Shown: positions 43,071-55,282 of the stretch, piece after piece
Layout: each line of letters opens with the position of its first letter
Numbering within the stretch: position 1 is the first letter of the stretch
Assembly: GCF_004792415.1 (NCBI RefSeq)
Contig: NZ_CP038853.1
Coordinates: 3,348,001-3,412,000, forward strand
Direction of reading: 5' to 3'
DNA: 64,000 nucleotides
From: Pantoea vagans
GTDB taxonomy: Bacteria; Pseudomonadota; Gammaproteobacteria; Enterobacterales; Enterobacteriaceae
The notes under the pieces: generated by a model
Told to the model about the DNA's origin: nothing
What the model saw: only the letters and a program-made list of their open reading frames with translations
Database searches by the model: none
Made by a program: the position numbers and the translations under genes

Positions 43071-46000
43071 TTACATCGCCTTTATCTGGGCATGCATTTC
43101 CTGAACGGAGATAACCTGTTCCGTCGGGTCAGCATTCAGCGCCATCGCAGTGGCGAAGCCGCCGTTCAGCGTGGTGTCGTAGTGCACTTTATACTGCAGT
43201 GCGCTGCGGCGAATCAGCTTCGAATCTTCAATCGCCTGACGACCCGCCGTGGTATTGACGATATAGCTATACTCGCCATTCTTCAGGCGGTCCTGAATGT
43301 GTGGACGTCCTTCATGCACCTTGTTGACCAGGCGCGGATTGATGCCCGCTTCGCCCAGCACCACCGCCGTGCCATGAGTCGCATCCAGTTCGAAACCAAA
43401 CTTCTGCAGCTTCGCGGCCAGGTCGACGATACGTTTCTTGTCGCCTTCACGCACCGACAGCAGCGCACGGCCCGACTTCTTCATGTTGCTTTGTGCGCCC
43501 AGCATCGCTTTGGAGAATGCCTCAGCGAACGTGCGGCCCACGCCCATGACTTCACCGGTAGAACGCATTTCTGGTCCCAGAATCGGGTCAACGCCCTGGA
43601 ACTTGTTGAACGGCAATACCACTTCTTTGACGGAGTAGTAAGGCGGAATCACTTCTTCCGTGACGCCCTGCTCTGCCAGTGTTTTACCTGCCATCACGCG
43701 CGCGGCCACTTTCGCCAGCGGAACGCCGGTCGCTTTAGAGACGAACGGAACGGTACGCGCCGCTCGTGGGTTAACTTCGATCAGATAGACTTCGTTGTCT
43801 TTCACCGCGAACTGAACGTTCATCAGGCCACGAACGTTCAGCTCAAACGCCAGCTTCTCAACCTGCTGGCGCATCACGTTCTGAATCTCCTGATTCAGCG
43901 TGTAGGCCGGCAGTGAACAGGCGGAGTCACCGGAGTGAACGCCAGCCTGCTCAATGTGTTCCATGATACCGCCAATCAGCACCCGCTCACCGTCGCAAAT
44001 CGCATCCACATCCACTTCGACCGCATCATCCAGGAAGCGATCCAGCAGTACCGGCGCATCGTTGGAAACCGAAACCGCCGTCTGGAAGTAGCGTCTCAGG
44101 TCGATCTCGTCGTAGACGATCTCCATGGCACGGCCGCCCAGTACATAAGAAGGACGCACCACCAGCGGATAACCCAGGCCAGCGGCTTTCTCGACCGCCT
44201 GCTCCAGCGTCGCTACCGTGGCGTTAGCCGGTTGCTTCAGTTTCAGGCGATCAACCGCCTGCTGGAAACGTTCACGGTCTTCCGCACGGTCAATGGAATC
44301 CGGGCTGGTGCCGATAACCGGCACGCCTGCGGCTTCCAGCGCACGCGCCAGTTTCAGCGGGGTCTGACCGCCATACTGCACGATGACGCCTTTAGGCTGC
44401 TCGATGCGCACAATCTCCAGCACGTCTTCCAGCGTGACCGGCTCAAAGTAGAGGCGGTCGGAGGTGTCATAATCGGTCGAAACCGTTTCCGGGTTACAGT
44501 TGACCATAATGGTCTGGTAACCATCTTCACGAAGCGCCAGAGCGGCGTGAACGCAACAGTAGTCGAATTCGATACCCTGACCGATACGGTTTGGTCCACC
44601 ACCCAGAATCATGATTTTTTCGCGATCCGGACTCGGGTTGGCTTCACACTCCTCCTCATAGGTGGAGTACATGTAGGCGGTGTCGGTGGCGAACTCGGCG
44701 GCACAGGTATCGACACGCTTATAAACCGGGTGCAGGTTAAACTGCTGACGCAGCTTGCGGATTTCGCTCTCTGCCACACCCGCCAGCGTCGCCAGCCGCG
44801 CATCAGCAAAGCCTTTGCGCTTCAGGGTACGCAGGAACGTGGCATCCAGGCTATTCACTCCTTCGCTTGCCACCTGATCTTCCAGCCGCACCAGCTCTTC
44901 AATCTGCACCAGGAACCAGCGGTCAATGTTGGTCAGATTGAACACGCCATCAACCGACATGCCAGCGCGGAAAGCGTCTGCGATGTACCAGATGCGGTCT
45001 GAACCGGCATCTTTCAGCTCGCGGCGGATGCGGGTTAACGCTTCCGGATCGTCCAGGTGGACTTTCGGGTCGAAGCCATTAGCGCCCACTTCCAGACCGC
45101 GCAGCGCTTTCTGCATCGATTCCTGGAATGTGCGGCCAATCGCCATCACTTCACCCACCGACTTCATCTGCGTGGTCAGGCGATCGTTGGCACCGGCAAA
45201 TTTTTCAAAGTTGAAACGCGGAATCTTGGTGACGACGTAATCGATTGACGGCTCGAACGAGGCCGGTGTTAAACCGCCGGTGATATCGTTCATCAGCTCG
45301 TCGAGGGTGTAGCCCACCGCCAGTTTGGCCGCCACTTTCGCAATCGGGAAGCCAGTCGCTTTAGAGGCCAGCGCCGAAGAGCGCGACACGCGTGGGTTCA
45401 TCTCGATGACAATCAGGCGACCATCTTTCGGGTTAACCGAGAACTGCACGTTGGAGCCGCCGGTTTCAACACCGATTTCACGCAGTACCGCCAGCGAGGC
45501 GTTACGCATGATCTGATACTCTTTGTCGGTCAGCGTCTGGGCAGGTGCGACCGTGATGGAGTCACCGGTGTGAATGCCCATGGCGTCGAAGTTTTCAATG
45601 GAGCAGACGATGATGCAGTTATCGTTCTTATCGCGCACCACTTCCATTTCATACTCTTTCCAGCCAATCAGCGACTCATCAATCAGCAGCTCATTGGTCG
45701 GAGAGAGGTCGAGACCGCGTTCGCAAATCTCTTCAAACTCTTCGCGGTTATAGGCGATGCCGCCACCGGTACCGCCCATGGTAAAGGAGGGGCGGATGAT
45801 GCAAGGGAAGCCAACATCTTCTGCCACGGCCAGCGCTTCTTCCATGGTATGCGCAATGCCGGAGCGCGCGGTATCCAGACCGATACTTTTCATCGCCACG
45901 TCGAAGCGACGACGATCTTCCGCTTTGTCGATGGCATCAGCGGTCGCGCCAATCATGGTGACGCCAAACTCTTCCAGCACGCCATGGCGTTCCAGCTCCA

Positions 46001-46298
46001 GCGCACAGTTCAGCGCTGTCTGGCCACCCATCGTTGGCAGTACCGCATCCGGGCGCTCTTTTTCGATGATTTTGCGCACCACTTCCCAGTGAATCGGCTC
46101 AATGTAGGTTGCATCGGCCATTTCCGGGTCGGTCATAATCGTTGCCGGGTTAGAGTTCACCAGAATAACGCGGTAGCCCTCTTCACGCAGCGCTTTACAC
46201 GCCTGCGCACCGGAATAGTCAAATTCGCAGGCCTGGCCGATCACAATCGGACCGGCACCAAGAATCAGGATGGATTTTAGGTCTGTACGTTTTGGCAT
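43071..46298 (-). CDS. carB: Carbamoyl-phosphate synthase large subunit CarB
   Basis: CarB makes carbamoyl phosphate from bicarbonate, two ATP and ammonia channelled from CarA, feeding arginine and pyrimidine synthesis. The 1075 residues (1073 in E. coli) form two homologous ATP-grasp halves: the first with [20 protein letters not shown] near residue 10 and [10 protein letters not shown] near 173, the second with [17 protein letters not shown] near 563. The C-terminal allosteric domain (about 935-1075, [17 protein letters not shown]) binds UMP and ornithine. It starts 14 bp after carA. Confidence 0.98.
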   Translation of the reverse strand: MPKRTDLKSILILGAGPIVIGQACEFDYSGAQACKALREEGYRVILVNSNPATIMTDPEMADATYIEPIHWEVVRKIIEKERPDAVLPTMGGQTALNCALELERHGVLEEFGVTMIGATADAIDKAEDRRRFDVAMKSIGLDTARSGIAHTMEEALAVAEDVGFPCIIRPSFTMGGTGGGIAYNREEFEEICERGLDLSPTNELLIDESLIGWKEYEMEVVRDKNDNCIIVCSIENFDAMGIHTGDSITVAPAQTLTDKEYQIMRNASLAVLREIGVETGGSNVQFSVNPKDGRLIVIEMNPRVSRSSALASKATGFPIAKVAAKLAVGYTLDELMNDITGGLTPASFEPSIDYVVTKIPRFNFEKFAGANDRLTTQMKSVGEVMAIGRTFQESMQKALRGLEVGANGFDPKVHLDDPEALTRIRRELKDAGSDRIWYIADAFRAGMSVDGVFNLTNIDRWFLVQIEELVRLEDQVASEGVNSLDATFLRTLKRKGFADARLATLAGVAESEIRKLRQQFNLHPVYKRVDTCAAEFATDTAYMYSTYEEECEANPSPDREKIMILGGGPNRIGQGIEFDYCCVHAALALREDGYQTIMVNCNPETVSTDYDTSDRLYFEPVTLEDVLEIVRIEQPKGVIVQYGGQTPLKLARALEAAGVPVIGTSPDSIDRAEDRERFQQAVDRLKLKQPANATVATLEQAVEKAAGLGYPLVVRPSYVLGGRAMEIVYDEIDLRRYFQTAVSVSNDAPVLLDRFLDDAVEVDVDAICDGERVLIGGIMEHIEQAGVHSGDSACSLPAYTLNQEIQNVMRQQVEKLAFELNVRGLMNVQFAVKDNEVYLIEVNPRAARTVPFVSKATGVPLAKVAARVMAGKTLAEQGVTEEVIPPYYSVKEVVLPFNKFQGVDPILGPEMRSTGEVMGVGRTFAEAFSKAMLGAQSNMKKSGRALLSVREGDKKRIVDLAAKLQKFGFELDATHGTAVVLGEAGINPRLVNKVHEGRPHIQDRLKNGEYSYIVNTTAGRQAIEDSKLIRRSALQYKVHYDTTLNGGFATAMALNADPTEQVISVQEMHAQIKAM

Positions 46299-46312
46299 GA
46301 ATTAGCTCCTGA

Positions 46313-47461
46313 TTACTTCGCTTGCAGACGGAATGCGTCAATCAATTCAATAAAGTGGTCAAACAGCGGCGCAGCATCACCGGGACCCGGACTGGCTTCC
46401 GGGTGTCCCTGGAAGCTGAATGCGGGCTTGTCAGTGCGGTGAATGCCCTGGACGGTTTTATCGAACAGCGAAATGTGGGTCACACGCAGATTCGCGGGCA
46501 GATTGTTCTCATCGACTGCAAAACCGTGGTTCTGGGCGGTGATCATGACGCGATTGTTTTCGAGATCTTTCACCGGATGGTTGCCGCCGTGGTGGCCGAG
46601 CTTCATCTTCACGGTCTTAGCCCCGCTGGCCAGCGCCAGCAACTGATGACCCAGGCAGATACCGAACACCGGGATCTCGGTTTTCAGGAAGGCCTGCATC
46701 GCGCTGATGGCGTAGTCGCACGGCTCCGGGTCGCCGGGACCGTTGGAGAGGAAAATGCCATCCGGGTTCAGCTTCAGGACCTCTTCGGCAGGTGTCTGTG
46801 CCGGAACTACGGTCAGACGGCAGCCGCGATCGACCAGCATGCGCAGGATGTTGCGCTTAGCGCCGTAGTCGTAAGCCACCACATGGTAAGGCAGCGACTC
46901 CGCAGCAGCCTGCTCTGGCAGACCCGCGTCCAGTGTCCAGCTGCCCTGCTGCCAGCTGTAAGTCTCCGTGGTGCAGACCTCTTTCGCCAGATCCATTCCT
47001 TTCAGTCCCGGGAACGCCTGGGCTTTTTGCAGCGCCAGCGCAGCATCCGGATTGTCGCCAGCAATAATGCAGCCGTTCTGCGCCCCTTTCTCACGCAGCA
47101 GGCGCGTCAGCTTGCGGGTATCGATATCGGCAATCGCCACGATGTTGTTGCGCTGCAGGTAAGCCGATAAGCCCTCTTCGCTACGGAAGTTGCTGGCAAT
47201 CAGCGGCAAGTCACGAATAACCAGGCCCTGCGCGTGAATCTGGCTGGATTCTTCATCGGCGGCATTGGCACCGACATTACCGATATGGGGATAAGTGAGA
47301 GTAACGATTTGGCGGGAATAGGAAGGATCAGTGAGGATTTCTTGATAACCGGTCATTGAAGTGTTGAAAACGACTTCTCCCACTGCCGATCCTGTTGCCC
47401 CGATGGCCCGACCGTGGAATTGGGTTCCGTCTTCCAGAACCAGGATTGCTGACTTGATCAA
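46313..47461 (-). CDS. carA: Carbamoyl-phosphate synthase small subunit CarA
   Basis: CarA is the glutamine amidotransferase subunit that supplies ammonia to CarB. I chose the TTG at 47461 ([17 protein letters not shown]), six bases after GGAGG. It gives 382 residues, exactly the E. coli length, and E. coli carA also uses TTG. The frame remains open nine codons upstream without support. The class I glutamine amidotransferase triad is visible: the nucleophile in [12 protein letters not shown] and the His-Glu pair in [11 protein letters not shown]. Control is by ARG boxes upstream. Confidence 0.97.
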   Translation of the reverse strand: MIKSAILVLEDGTQFHGRAIGATGSAVGEVVFNTSMTGYQEILTDPSYSRQIVTLTYPHIGNVGANAADEESSQIHAQGLVIRDLPLIASNFRSEEGLSAYLQRNNIVAIADIDTRKLTRLLREKGAQNGCIIAGDNPDAALALQKAQAFPGLKGMDLAKEVCTTETYSWQQGSWTLDAGLPEQAAAESLPYHVVAYDYGAKRNILRMLVDRGCRLTVVPAQTPAEEVLKLNPDGIFLSNGPGDPEPCDYAISAMQAFLKTEIPVFGICLGHQLLALASGAKTVKMKLGHHGGNHPVKDLENNRVMITAQNHGFAVDENNLPANLRVTHISLFDKTVQGIHRTDKPAFSFQGHPEASPGPGDAAPLFDHFIELIDAFRLQAK

Positions 47462-47472
47462 AACATCCTCCA

Positions 47473-47527
47473 GGGAATAAACAGTCAATATATCTGCATA
47501 TTAATTCAAAATAGCCGCCTGAATCAA
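47473..47527 (-). promoter_or_regulatory. carAB arginine-regulated promoter with two ARG boxes
   Basis: On the minus strand, TTGATT (47522-47527) lies 17 bp before TTAATA (47499-47504), forming a promoter. TTTGAATTAATATGCAGA (47493-47510) closely matches the first ARG box of E. coli carAB. A second, weaker box, TATTGACTGTTTATTCCC (47473-47490), follows after 2 bp, so ArgR binding would cover the -10. An additional pyrimidine-regulated promoter upstream, as in E. coli, is likely, but I did not resolve it. Confidence 0.75.
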
Positions 47528-47531
47528 TGCA

Positions 47532-47854
47532 AAAACCGCCTGAATTGTCGATTTTTGGCAAATTGCGCGCATTCTAATGATCGCCCTGGTCATTGTCTAC
47601 CCTGAAGCGATATTTTTTAATGATTATCTGCCTTATGAGGAAAAAACCAAGTATAAGCGGCAAAAAGAGGAGAAAACCCGGCGGAATAATCGTTTGCCAG
47701 GCGGCGTAAAAACGAAATCGGCGCAGCAGGGCCTTTATTTTTGACCAAATGGTCAAAAATGGTGTTTCACAGGGCTGCTAAACCTGAAAAACAGATAAAA
47801 ATAAGCATCAGATGGATATTTTAAATCAGAATGGTATTTTTCAGATAAAATTAA
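47532..47854. other. Non-coding AT-rich gap between carA promoter and dapB
   Basis: About 320 bp. It probably holds the distal carAB control region. A 60-codon minus-strand frame (47574-47756) would encode a basic peptide with one hydrophobic segment (PPGFLLFLPLILGFFLIRQI), but it has no good Shine-Dalgarno sequence and no known relative. I leave it uncalled. Confidence 0.5.
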
Positions 47855-47874
47855 GGGCAATGAAAAAATTGCCC
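47855..47874 (-). terminator. Probable dapB terminator
   Basis: On the minus strand, GGGCAAT and ATTGCCC (47868-47874 with 47855-47861) form a 7-bp stem around TTTTTC, followed by TTAATTTTATC. The stem is 57 bp beyond the dapB stop. The U-tract is imperfect. Confidence 0.6.
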
Positions 47875-47930
47875 CTTTTCAATCAATCAATTACCGATTG
47901 AAATAACCACATCACGATGGCTCACAACAC

Positions 47931-48752
<822 letters not shown>

Positions 48753-48922
48753 TCATTCCTAAAACAAAACTATGCATCCAAAGCGTCATCAGGTTAACGA
48801 TGAGTTAACAGTCACGCCACTATTAATCCGTGATAATAAGAATTTTATGCCAGCCGCCTGTGATTATCAGTAAAAGCAATCACGACGGCAAACAACGGCC
48901 TTTTCAGTCTGGCCAGAAAAAC

Positions 48923-48950
48923 AAAAAAGGCCGAACAGAGTCGGCCTTTT
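48923..48950 (-). terminator. ileS-ispH operon terminator
   Basis: On the minus strand, AAAAGGCCGA and TCGGCCTTTT (48941-48950 with about 48925-48934) form a long stem with a short loop, continuing into TTTTTTG. It lies 20 bp after the ispH stop. Confidence 0.92.
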
Positions 48951-48969
48951 TATCAGTTATATCGAAGAG

Positions 48970-49923
48970 TTACTGCACGTTACGTACTTCGACGCGCAGC
49001 TCTTTAGGCACTTCGAAAACAATATTCTCTTCACGGCCAATCAGCTCAATCGCCGCTTCACCGCCGAGCTCACGCAGTCGCTGGATCACCTGCTGCACCA
49101 GAATATCGGGGGCTGAGGCACCTGCGGTCACACCAATACAGGCCACGCCTTTTACCCACTCTTCCTGAATATCATCCGCAGAGTCGATCAGCTTCGCCAG
49201 CTTACCGGCACGCTGTGCCAGTTCGGCCAGACGGTTAGAGTTCGAGGAGTTTTTCGAACCGACCACCAGCACCACTTCCGCATCTTTCGCCAGCGTGCGA
49301 ACGGCTTCCTGACGGTTGGTGGTGGCGTAGCAGATATCATCTTTACGCGGCCCGATGATCGCCGGGAAACGCTGACGCAGGGCATCAATGATGTCAGAGG
49401 TGTCGTCCACAGAGAGCGTGGTCTGCGTCATGAAGCTCAGATTGTTTTCGTCTTTAACGGTCAGCCTGAAGACATCTTCCGGTGACTCCACCAGATACAT
49501 GCCACCATTAGGGTTGTTGTACTGCCCCATAGTGCCTTCAACTTCCGGATGACCCGCATGACCAATCAATATCGCTTCCACGCCTTTACGGCTGGCGCGC
49601 GCCACTTCCATATGCACTTTGGTCACCAGCGGACAGGTGGCGTCGAACAGCATGGTCAGATTGCGCGCTTTGGCTTCGGCACGCACCGCCTGAGAAACAC
49701 CGTGCGCCGAGAAGATCAGAATCGCGTCATCCGGCACTTCACTGATCTCTTCAATGAAGATAGCACCGCGCTCACGCAGGCTGTTCACCACGTAACGGTT
49801 ATGCACCACTTCATGACGGACGTAGATGGGCGCGCCATACATCTCCAGCGCACGCTCAACAATACTGATGGCGCGATCAACGCCAGCGCAGAAGCCGCGC
49901 GGATTAGCTAACAGGATTTGCAT
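48970..49923 (-). CDS. ispH: 4-hydroxy-3-methylbut-2-enyl diphosphate reductase IspH
   Basis: IspH (LytB) is the [4Fe-4S] enzyme of the last MEP-pathway step, making IPP and DMAPP for isoprenoids such as the undecaprenyl carrier used by MraY. The 317 residues (316 in E. coli) hold the three cluster cysteines in [13 protein letters not shown] (C12), [12 protein letters not shown] (C96) and [11 protein letters not shown] (C197). The diphosphate-binding histidine is in RHEVVHN. The start overlaps the fkpB end by 20 bp. Last gene of ribF-ileS-lspA-fkpB-ispH. Confidence 0.98.
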   Translation of the reverse strand: MQILLANPRGFCAGVDRAISIVERALEMYGAPIYVRHEVVHNRYVVNSLRERGAIFIEEISEVPDDAILIFSAHGVSQAVRAEAKARNLTMLFDATCPLVTKVHMEVARASRKGVEAILIGHAGHPEVEGTMGQYNNPNGGMYLVESPEDVFRLTVKDENNLSFMTQTTLSVDDTSDIIDALRQRFPAIIGPRKDDICYATTNRQEAVRTLAKDAEVVLVVGSKNSSNSNRLAELAQRAGKLAKLIDSADDIQEEWVKGVACIGVTAGASAPDILVQQVIQRLRELGGEAAIELIGREENIVFEVPKELRVEVRNVQ

Positions 49924-50374
49924 CGTTCGCCTCCAGTACCGGATCGATTTCCAGTACTTCTACATCAAACTGAATACGACGACCTGCCAGCGGATGGTTG
50001 AAATCCACGGTGATAGAATCGCCGGAGACCTCACGGATCACGCCTGGCATTTCACTGCCGCCCATGCCGCTGAACAGCATGATGGCACCCACTTCCGGTT
50101 CACCTGCGTCGATAAAATCACGACGCGAGAAATACTGAATCAGGTCAGGGCTGACGCCGCCAAAGGCGTCTTCCGGCTCAAGGGTGAACTGCTTAGTTTC
50201 ACCCGCTTTCAGCCCCAGCAGTGCCTGCTCAAGTGCCGCAGAGAGGCTGCCATCACCGAGACGGAACAGCGCGGGCTTGCCGTTTGCACGGGTCGATTCC
50301 GCCGTCGAGCCATCTTCCAGCTTCAGCGTAAAATGCACCAACACCGCGCTTTCGCGCTGTACGGACTCAGTCAT
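49904..50374 (-). CDS. fkpB: FKBP-type peptidyl-prolyl isomerase FkpB
   Basis: FkpB (SlpA) is a cytoplasmic FKBP-fold isomerase with an inserted-in-flap chaperone domain. The ATG at 50374 follows AAAGGG by six bases and gives 156 residues (149 in E. coli). The N-terminal half shows [18 protein letters not shown] and the IF-domain segment [31 protein letters not shown] is the conserved C-terminal motif. The C-terminus is about seven residues longer than in E. coli and runs into ispH. Only three bases separate this ATG from the lspA stop. Confidence 0.96.
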   Translation of the reverse strand: MTESVQRESAVLVHFTLKLEDGSTAESTRANGKPALFRLGDGSLSAALEQALLGLKAGETKQFTLEPEDAFGGVSPDLIQYFSRRDFIDAGEPEVGAIMLFSGMGGSEMPGVIREVSGDSITVDFNHPLAGRRIQFDVEVLEIDPVLEANDANPVS

Positions 50375-50377
50375 CAC

Positions 50378-50884
50378 TTACCCTTTCTGTTTAGCCTGTT
50401 TGCCGTTCGGGCTGAAAAAGCCCTCCAGCACCACTAATGCCGCACCAATACAGATGCCGCAGTCAGCGATATTAAATGTAGCGAAGTGCCAGTTACCGAC
50501 ATAGAAATCGATAAAATCGACCACAAAGCCATGGTATGAGCGGTCGAACAGATTGCCGATCGCGCCGCCAATGATCAGCGCATAGGCGATGTTCGCGATC
50601 TTCTGACTGGCGTGATTGCGATACATCATCACCATCAGCGAGATCACGATAGCCAGTGCGATGCCCGCAAAGAACCAGCGCTGCCAGCCGCCTTTGTCCG
50701 CCAGGAAACTGAACGCCGCGCCATAGTTGTGCGCGTAGAAAAGATTCAGATAAGGCATCAGCGGCTGGGTTTCATGCAGCATCATGTTGTTCATCACCCA
50801 CTGCTTACTGGCGAAGTCCACAACAATCACCACCAGCACCAGCCACAGCCAGCGCAATCCGGTTGATAAAATAGGTTTACGCAT
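50378..50884 (-). CDS. lspA: Lipoprotein signal peptidase LspA
   Basis: LspA is the inner-membrane aspartyl protease that cleaves prolipoprotein signal peptides after lipidation; it is the target of globomycin. The 168 residues (164 in E. coli) show four transmembrane segments. The catalytic aspartates lie in [20 protein letters not shown] (the D of FDR and the D of VVDF). The ATG and the ileS stop share one base (TGATG), so translation is coupled. Confidence 0.98.
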   Translation of the reverse strand: MRKPILSTGLRWLWLVLVVIVVDFASKQWVMNNMMLHETQPLMPYLNLFYAHNYGAAFSFLADKGGWQRWFFAGIALAIVISLMVMMYRNHASQKIANIAYALIIGGAIGNLFDRSYHGFVVDFIDFYVGNWHFATFNIADCGICIGAALVVLEGFFSPNGKQAKQKG

Positions 50885-53700
50885 CAGGCAAATTCACGCT
50901 GTTCGCCGTCACCGGCTACGTTAGTGTAACAACGACCACAGACCTCAGCATGCTCAGGATTCTGTCCGACGTCGGTAGTGTAATGCCAGCAGCGCTGACA
51001 TTTCTCGCCTTCCGCCTTGTGCAGCGCGATTTTCAGACCTTTCAGCCCTTCACTCTGCTGCGCTTCGTCGTTCGCCAGGGCGTAATCCGCCACCTGTGCG
51101 CCAGAGGTCAGCAGCACAAAGCGCAGCTCATTGCCCAGCGCCTGCAGCTTAGCCGCCAGTTCCGGATCGGCATACAGCGTCACCGTGGCTTCCAGCGCGC
51201 CACCGATACGTTTATCCGCACGCGCCTGCTCGATTACCTTGTTCACTTCGCCACGCACTTTCAGCAGCTCAGCCCAGTAGGCGTCATTCAGCGCTTCATC
51301 TTCCGCCAGGCCAAACAGACCCTGATACCACTCTTCGGTGAAGACATACTGCGCACGCTCACCTGGCAGGTAGCCCCAGATCTCATCCGCCGTAAAGGAC
51401 ATGATCGGTGCCATCCAGCGCACCAGCGCTTCGACGATGTGCCACAGCGCGGTCTGGCAGCTGCGACGTGCCAGGCCATCGCCTTTCGCGGTGTACTGAC
51501 GATCTTTGATGATGTCGAGATAGAAGCTGCCCATCTCAATCGAGCAGAACTGCATCAGACGCTGGATCACTTCGTGGAAATCGTAGTTCTCATAAGAGGC
51601 AACGATATCGGCCTGTGCCGCCTGTGCGCGACCCACTGCCCAGCGATCCACGACGACCATCTCTTCCGGTTTTACCAGATCGGTGGCCGGGTTGAAGCCG
51701 CTGAGGTTAGCCAGCAGGAAGCGTGCGGTGTTACGGATACGACGATAGGCATCGGCAGAGCGCTTGAGGATCTCATCGGAGACCGCCATTTCACCCGAGT
51801 AGTCGGTTGAGGCCACCCACAGACGCAGAATATCAGCGCCCAGCTTGTTCATCACATCCTGCGGCGCAACGGTATTGCCGATCGACTTCGACATCTTGCG
51901 GCCCTGACCATCCACGGTGAAACCGTGCGTCAGTACCTGACGATAAGGCGCTTTGCCCTTCATCGCCGTGGAGATCATCAGCGAGGACATAAACCAGCCG
52001 CGATGCTGATCGGAACCTTCCAGATAGAGGTCAGGTGCATGTCCGCCAAATTCCGGACGCGCATCCACAACGGAGTAGCTGGTAGAACCGGAGTCGAACC
52101 AGACATCCAGCGTATCCGGCACTTTGACGTAATGATCGGCGTCGTCGCCCATCAGTTCGCGCGGGTCGAGATCCCACCAGGCCTGAATGCCTTCCTGCTC
52201 AACGCGCTGCGCCACTTTCTCCATCAGCGCCAGCGTGTCCGGGTGCAGCTCTTCACTCTCTTTATGAACGAACAGCGCCATTGGCACGCCCCAGGTGCGT
52301 TGACGGGAGATACACCAGTCAGGACGGTTCGCCACCATCGATTCGATACGCGCCTGGCCCCAGTCCGGGATCCACTGCACGCCTTTGATCTCTTTCAGCG
52401 ACTGCGCACGCAGTCCTTTCTGATCCATGCTGATGAACCACTGCGGCGTGGCGCGGAAGATGATCGGCGTTTTGTGGCGCCAGCAGTGCGGGTAGCTGTG
52501 CAGCAGTTTCTCAACGTGCAGCAGTGCGCCTTTCTCTTTCAGCAGCTCAACGATCATGTCGTTAGCTTTGAAGACGTTAATCCCATCCAGCGTCGGATAG
52601 GTGCCGGGCAGGTAGCTGCCATCCGGTCCGACCGGATTCGCCGTTTCGATGCCATATTTCTGACCGATGACGTAGTCATCCGGACCGTGGCCAGGTGCGG
52701 TGTGAACTGCACCCGTACCCGCGTCCAGCGTCACGTGATCGCCCAGCACCACCAGCGACTCAATCGCCAGGAACGGGTGCTGGAATTTCTGCAGCTCCAG
52801 CGCAGCGCCTTTGCATTCGCCCAGTACCTGCCATTCACTGACACCGGCGCGCTTCATGACGCTCTCAACCAGCTCTTTCGCCAGGATCAGGGCGCGTCCC
52901 TCGATCTGGATCAGCTGGTATTCAAATTCAGGATGCAGAGAGATGGCGCGGTTAGCCGGTAATGTCCACGGCGTCGTTGTCCAGATCACCAGTGAGATCG
53001 GGCCATTGACCTGTGCTACGCCAAATGCCTGACGCACCGCGTCGGCGTCGATGGCGTTGAACATCACATCAATTGACGGTGACGTTTTGTCGTAATACTC
53101 GACTTCCGCTTCTGCCAGGGCTGAACGGCAATCCAGGCACCAGTGCACCGGCTTCGCGCCTTTGTGCAGGTGGCCGTTGCCGATGATTTTACCCAGCGCA
53201 CGGATGATGTTGGCTTCGGTGCCGAAGTCCATGGTCAGGTAAGGACGATCCCAGTCGCCCAGCACGCCCAGACGGATAAAGTCTGCCTTCTGGCCTTCAA
53301 CCTGTTCAGCGGCATATTTGCGGCACGCGGCACGGAATTCAGCGGCGGTGACTTTCTCGCCTGGCTTGCCGATCATCTGCTCAACTTTGTGTTCGATTGG
53401 CAGACCGTGACAGTCCCATCCCGGCACATACGGCGAGTCATAACCCGCCATGCCTTTCGACTTGACGATAATGTCTTTCAGAATCTTGTTAACAGAGTGA
53501 CCAATATGAATGCTGCCGTTCGCATACGGAGGGCCATCATGCAGGATAAAGGTTTTTTTCCCTTTTTTGGCTTCGCGGATAATGCCGTACAGGTTGTCGG
53601 CATACCAGCGTTGCAACATTCCCGGTTCGCGTTTGGCCAGATCGCCACGCATCGGGAATCCCGTTTCCGGCAAATTCAGGGTAGATTTATAGTCACTCAT
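50884..53700 (-). CDS. ileS: Isoleucyl-tRNA synthetase IleS
   Basis: IleS charges tRNA-Ile and edits valine. The 938 residues equal the E. coli length. The class I motifs are visible: HIGH in [12 protein letters not shown] near residue 64 and KMSKS in [11 protein letters not shown] near 602. The editing domain (CP1) carries [14 protein letters not shown] and [11 protein letters not shown]. The C-terminal zinc finger shows CQRCW and CGRCY. The sequence is of the housekeeping type rather than the mupirocin-resistant second type. Confidence 0.98.
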   Translation of the reverse strand: MSDYKSTLNLPETGFPMRGDLAKREPGMLQRWYADNLYGIIREAKKGKKTFILHDGPPYANGSIHIGHSVNKILKDIIVKSKGMAGYDSPYVPGWDCHGLPIEHKVEQMIGKPGEKVTAAEFRAACRKYAAEQVEGQKADFIRLGVLGDWDRPYLTMDFGTEANIIRALGKIIGNGHLHKGAKPVHWCLDCRSALAEAEVEYYDKTSPSIDVMFNAIDADAVRQAFGVAQVNGPISLVIWTTTPWTLPANRAISLHPEFEYQLIQIEGRALILAKELVESVMKRAGVSEWQVLGECKGAALELQKFQHPFLAIESLVVLGDHVTLDAGTGAVHTAPGHGPDDYVIGQKYGIETANPVGPDGSYLPGTYPTLDGINVFKANDMIVELLKEKGALLHVEKLLHSYPHCWRHKTPIIFRATPQWFISMDQKGLRAQSLKEIKGVQWIPDWGQARIESMVANRPDWCISRQRTWGVPMALFVHKESEELHPDTLALMEKVAQRVEQEGIQAWWDLDPRELMGDDADHYVKVPDTLDVWFDSGSTSYSVVDARPEFGGHAPDLYLEGSDQHRGWFMSSLMISTAMKGKAPYRQVLTHGFTVDGQGRKMSKSIGNTVAPQDVMNKLGADILRLWVASTDYSGEMAVSDEILKRSADAYRRIRNTARFLLANLSGFNPATDLVKPEEMVVVDRWAVGRAQAAQADIVASYENYDFHEVIQRLMQFCSIEMGSFYLDIIKDRQYTAKGDGLARRSCQTALWHIVEALVRWMAPIMSFTADEIWGYLPGERAQYVFTEEWYQGLFGLAEDEALNDAYWAELLKVRGEVNKVIEQARADKRIGGALEATVTLYADPELAAKLQALGNELRFVLLTSGAQVADYALANDEAQQSEGLKGLKIALHKAEGEKCQRCWHYTTDVGQNPEHAEVCGRCYTNVAGDGEQREFA

Positions 53701-53729
53701 CAGATTCTCGATTCCGTTTTTCGCTCAGG

Positions 53730-54659
53730 TTAAAGCAGCCCAAAGAACTGCCGGGCCGTTACCACATCGTTCGCAATTTGTTCTTTCAACGCCTCCAGTG
53801 AGGCAAAGCGCTGCTCGTTTCGTATTTTCTGTTTCAGCACCACATCAATGTGACGACCATAGAGATCCATATTGATGTCGAGCAGGTGAACTTCAAGCTG
53901 CTGGCGTAAACCTTTTACGGTCGGACGGGTGCCGATATTGGCAACACCCGGCAGTGGCTCGGGCGTAAGACCCTGAACCTCCACCGCATAAACCCCTTTC
54001 ACCGGTGAGACGCTGCGGCGTAAAGGAAGGTTCGCAGTGGGGAAACCCAGCGTGCGTCCCAGTGCATCACCGTGCACGACGCGGCCGGAAATAGTGAAAG
54101 GATGCCCTAACAGCGACTGCGCCAGCGCTAAATCATCTGCGGCCAGTGCCTGACGCACGGCGGTGCTGCTGATTCGCCTCCCGCCGTCACAGAAGGTTTC
54201 GGTGCTCACGACCTCAAAACCATACTCCGCACCGGCTTTCTGTAATAACAGGAAATCCCCCTGGCGACCAGCACCGAAGCGGAAATCATCGCCTACCGCG
54301 AGATACTTTACGTCCAGCTTGTCGACCAGCAGGTCACTGATAAAACGCTGGGCGGACAGGGCTGCGAAGCGACGGTCAAATCGCACACACAGCACTTTAT
54401 CGACGCCGGCTTCCGCCATATAGCGCAGTTTTTCACGCAGGCGCGTCAGGCGTGCCGGGGCTTTATCACCGGCAAACAGCTCCAGCGGCTGTGGCTCAAA
54501 CACCATGACCACGACCGGCAGATTACGCTTACGTCCCTCTTCACACAGACGGGACATCAGCGCCTGATGCCCGCGGTGTACGCCATCGAAATTACCAATG
54601 GTCAGAACGCAGCCGCGATGCTGCTCGTTAAGATTATGAATACCGCGGATAAACTTCAT
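53730..54659 (-). CDS. ribF: Bifunctional riboflavin kinase/FAD synthetase RibF
   Basis: RibF phosphorylates riboflavin to FMN and adenylylates FMN to FAD. The 309 residues (313 in E. coli) have an N-terminal nucleotidyltransferase domain with GNFDGVHRGHQAL near residue 22 and RRISSTAVRQALAADD near 158. The C-terminal kinase domain carries GRTLGFPTANL near 200. It is probably the first gene of the ribF-ileS-lspA-fkpB-ispH operon, with 29 bp to ileS, and is divergent from rpsT. Confidence 0.98.
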   Translation of the reverse strand: MKFIRGIHNLNEQHRGCVLTIGNFDGVHRGHQALMSRLCEEGRKRNLPVVVMVFEPQPLELFAGDKAPARLTRLREKLRYMAEAGVDKVLCVRFDRRFAALSAQRFISDLLVDKLDVKYLAVGDDFRFGAGRQGDFLLLQKAGAEYGFEVVSTETFCDGGRRISSTAVRQALAADDLALAQSLLGHPFTISGRVVHGDALGRTLGFPTANLPLRRSVSPVKGVYAVEVQGLTPEPLPGVANIGTRPTVKGLRQQLEVHLLDINMDLYGRHIDVVLKQKIRNEQRFASLEALKEQIANDVVTARQFFGLL

Positions 54660-54889
54660 GGCTGGCCCAAACCGGTGGAAATCGGCGGATTATACCCTTG
54701 AAAGCGACTCAGGTTAACCCGTCAGCACGCCTTTCATGCTTTAGGTGCTGCATTTCCTGTTGCAGATGCGCATGTTAAGAATTTTGTCGCGAAATACTGT
54801 ATTCAGTGAGGGGAAGCTGGTAGAATCTTGCGCCATCAAATACGTAACCGAGTGCTGCTCATAGAGCGACGCTTATTTGCACAAATCCA

Positions 54890-54918
54890 TTGACAAAATC
54901 AGGTTAGAAGGGCATAGT
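54890..54918 (+). promoter_or_regulatory. rpsT promoter
   Basis: A perfect TTGACA (54890-54895) with a 17-bp spacer and CATAGT (54913-54918) lies about 45 bp before the rpsT start. It fits a strong ribosomal-protein promoter. The rest of the ribF-rpsT gap (54660-54889) shows no gene. Confidence 0.8.
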
Positions 54919-54965
54919 CCTCGGCCTTTGATTTGTCTCTATAGAACACATTTGGGAGTTGGACC

Positions 54966-55229
54966 TTGGCTAATATCAAATCAGCTAAGAAACGCGCCGT
55001 AACATCTGAGAAACGCCGCAAGCATAACGCTAGCCGCCGCTCAATGATGCGTACCTTCGTTAAGAAAGTATACGCGGCGATCGCTTCAGGCGACAAAGCT
55101 GCTGCGCAGAACGCATTCAATGAAATGCAACCACTCGTGGATCGTCAGGCCGCTAAAGGTCTGATCCACAAAAACAAAGCTGCACGTTATAAATCAAACC
55201 TGACTGCACAGATCAACAAACTGGCTTAA
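54966..55229 (+). CDS. rpsT: Ribosomal protein S20
   Basis: S20 is a primary 16S rRNA-binding protein of the 30S subunit. The 87 residues equal the E. coli length and begin (M)[19 protein letters not shown], strongly basic throughout, ending TAQINKLA. The start codon is TTG, preceded by GGGAG. E. coli rpsT also starts with TTG, which is linked to its autogenous translational control. The gene is monocistronic with its own promoter and terminator. Confidence 0.98.
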   Translation: MANIKSAKKRAVTSEKRRKHNASRRSMMRTFVKKVYAAIASGDKAAAQNAFNEMQPLVDRQAAKGLIHKNKAARYKSNLTAQINKLA

Positions 55230-55256
55230 TCGCCCGTTGTTAATCGCTTTGTTGAA

Positions 55257-55282
55257 AAAGCCGGCTTACGCCGGTTTTTTTT
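55257..55282 (+). terminator. rpsT terminator (overlaps the 3' end of nhaR)
   Basis: AAGCCGGC and GCCGGTTT pair around a TTA loop (about 55258-55276), followed by eight T residues. The nhaR stop codon (complement of 55266-55268) lies inside the loop, so the hairpin is shared by both convergent genes. Confidence 0.9.

Noticed and set aside
43935..45002. 355-codon plus-strand frame opposite carB
   Set aside because: carB is unmistakable on the minus strand and the opposite frame has no ribosome site or motif.
47855..47930. Possible rihC remnant between dapB and its neighbours
   Set aside because: No ribonucleoside-hydrolase motif or degraded frame was found in the short gaps around dapB.
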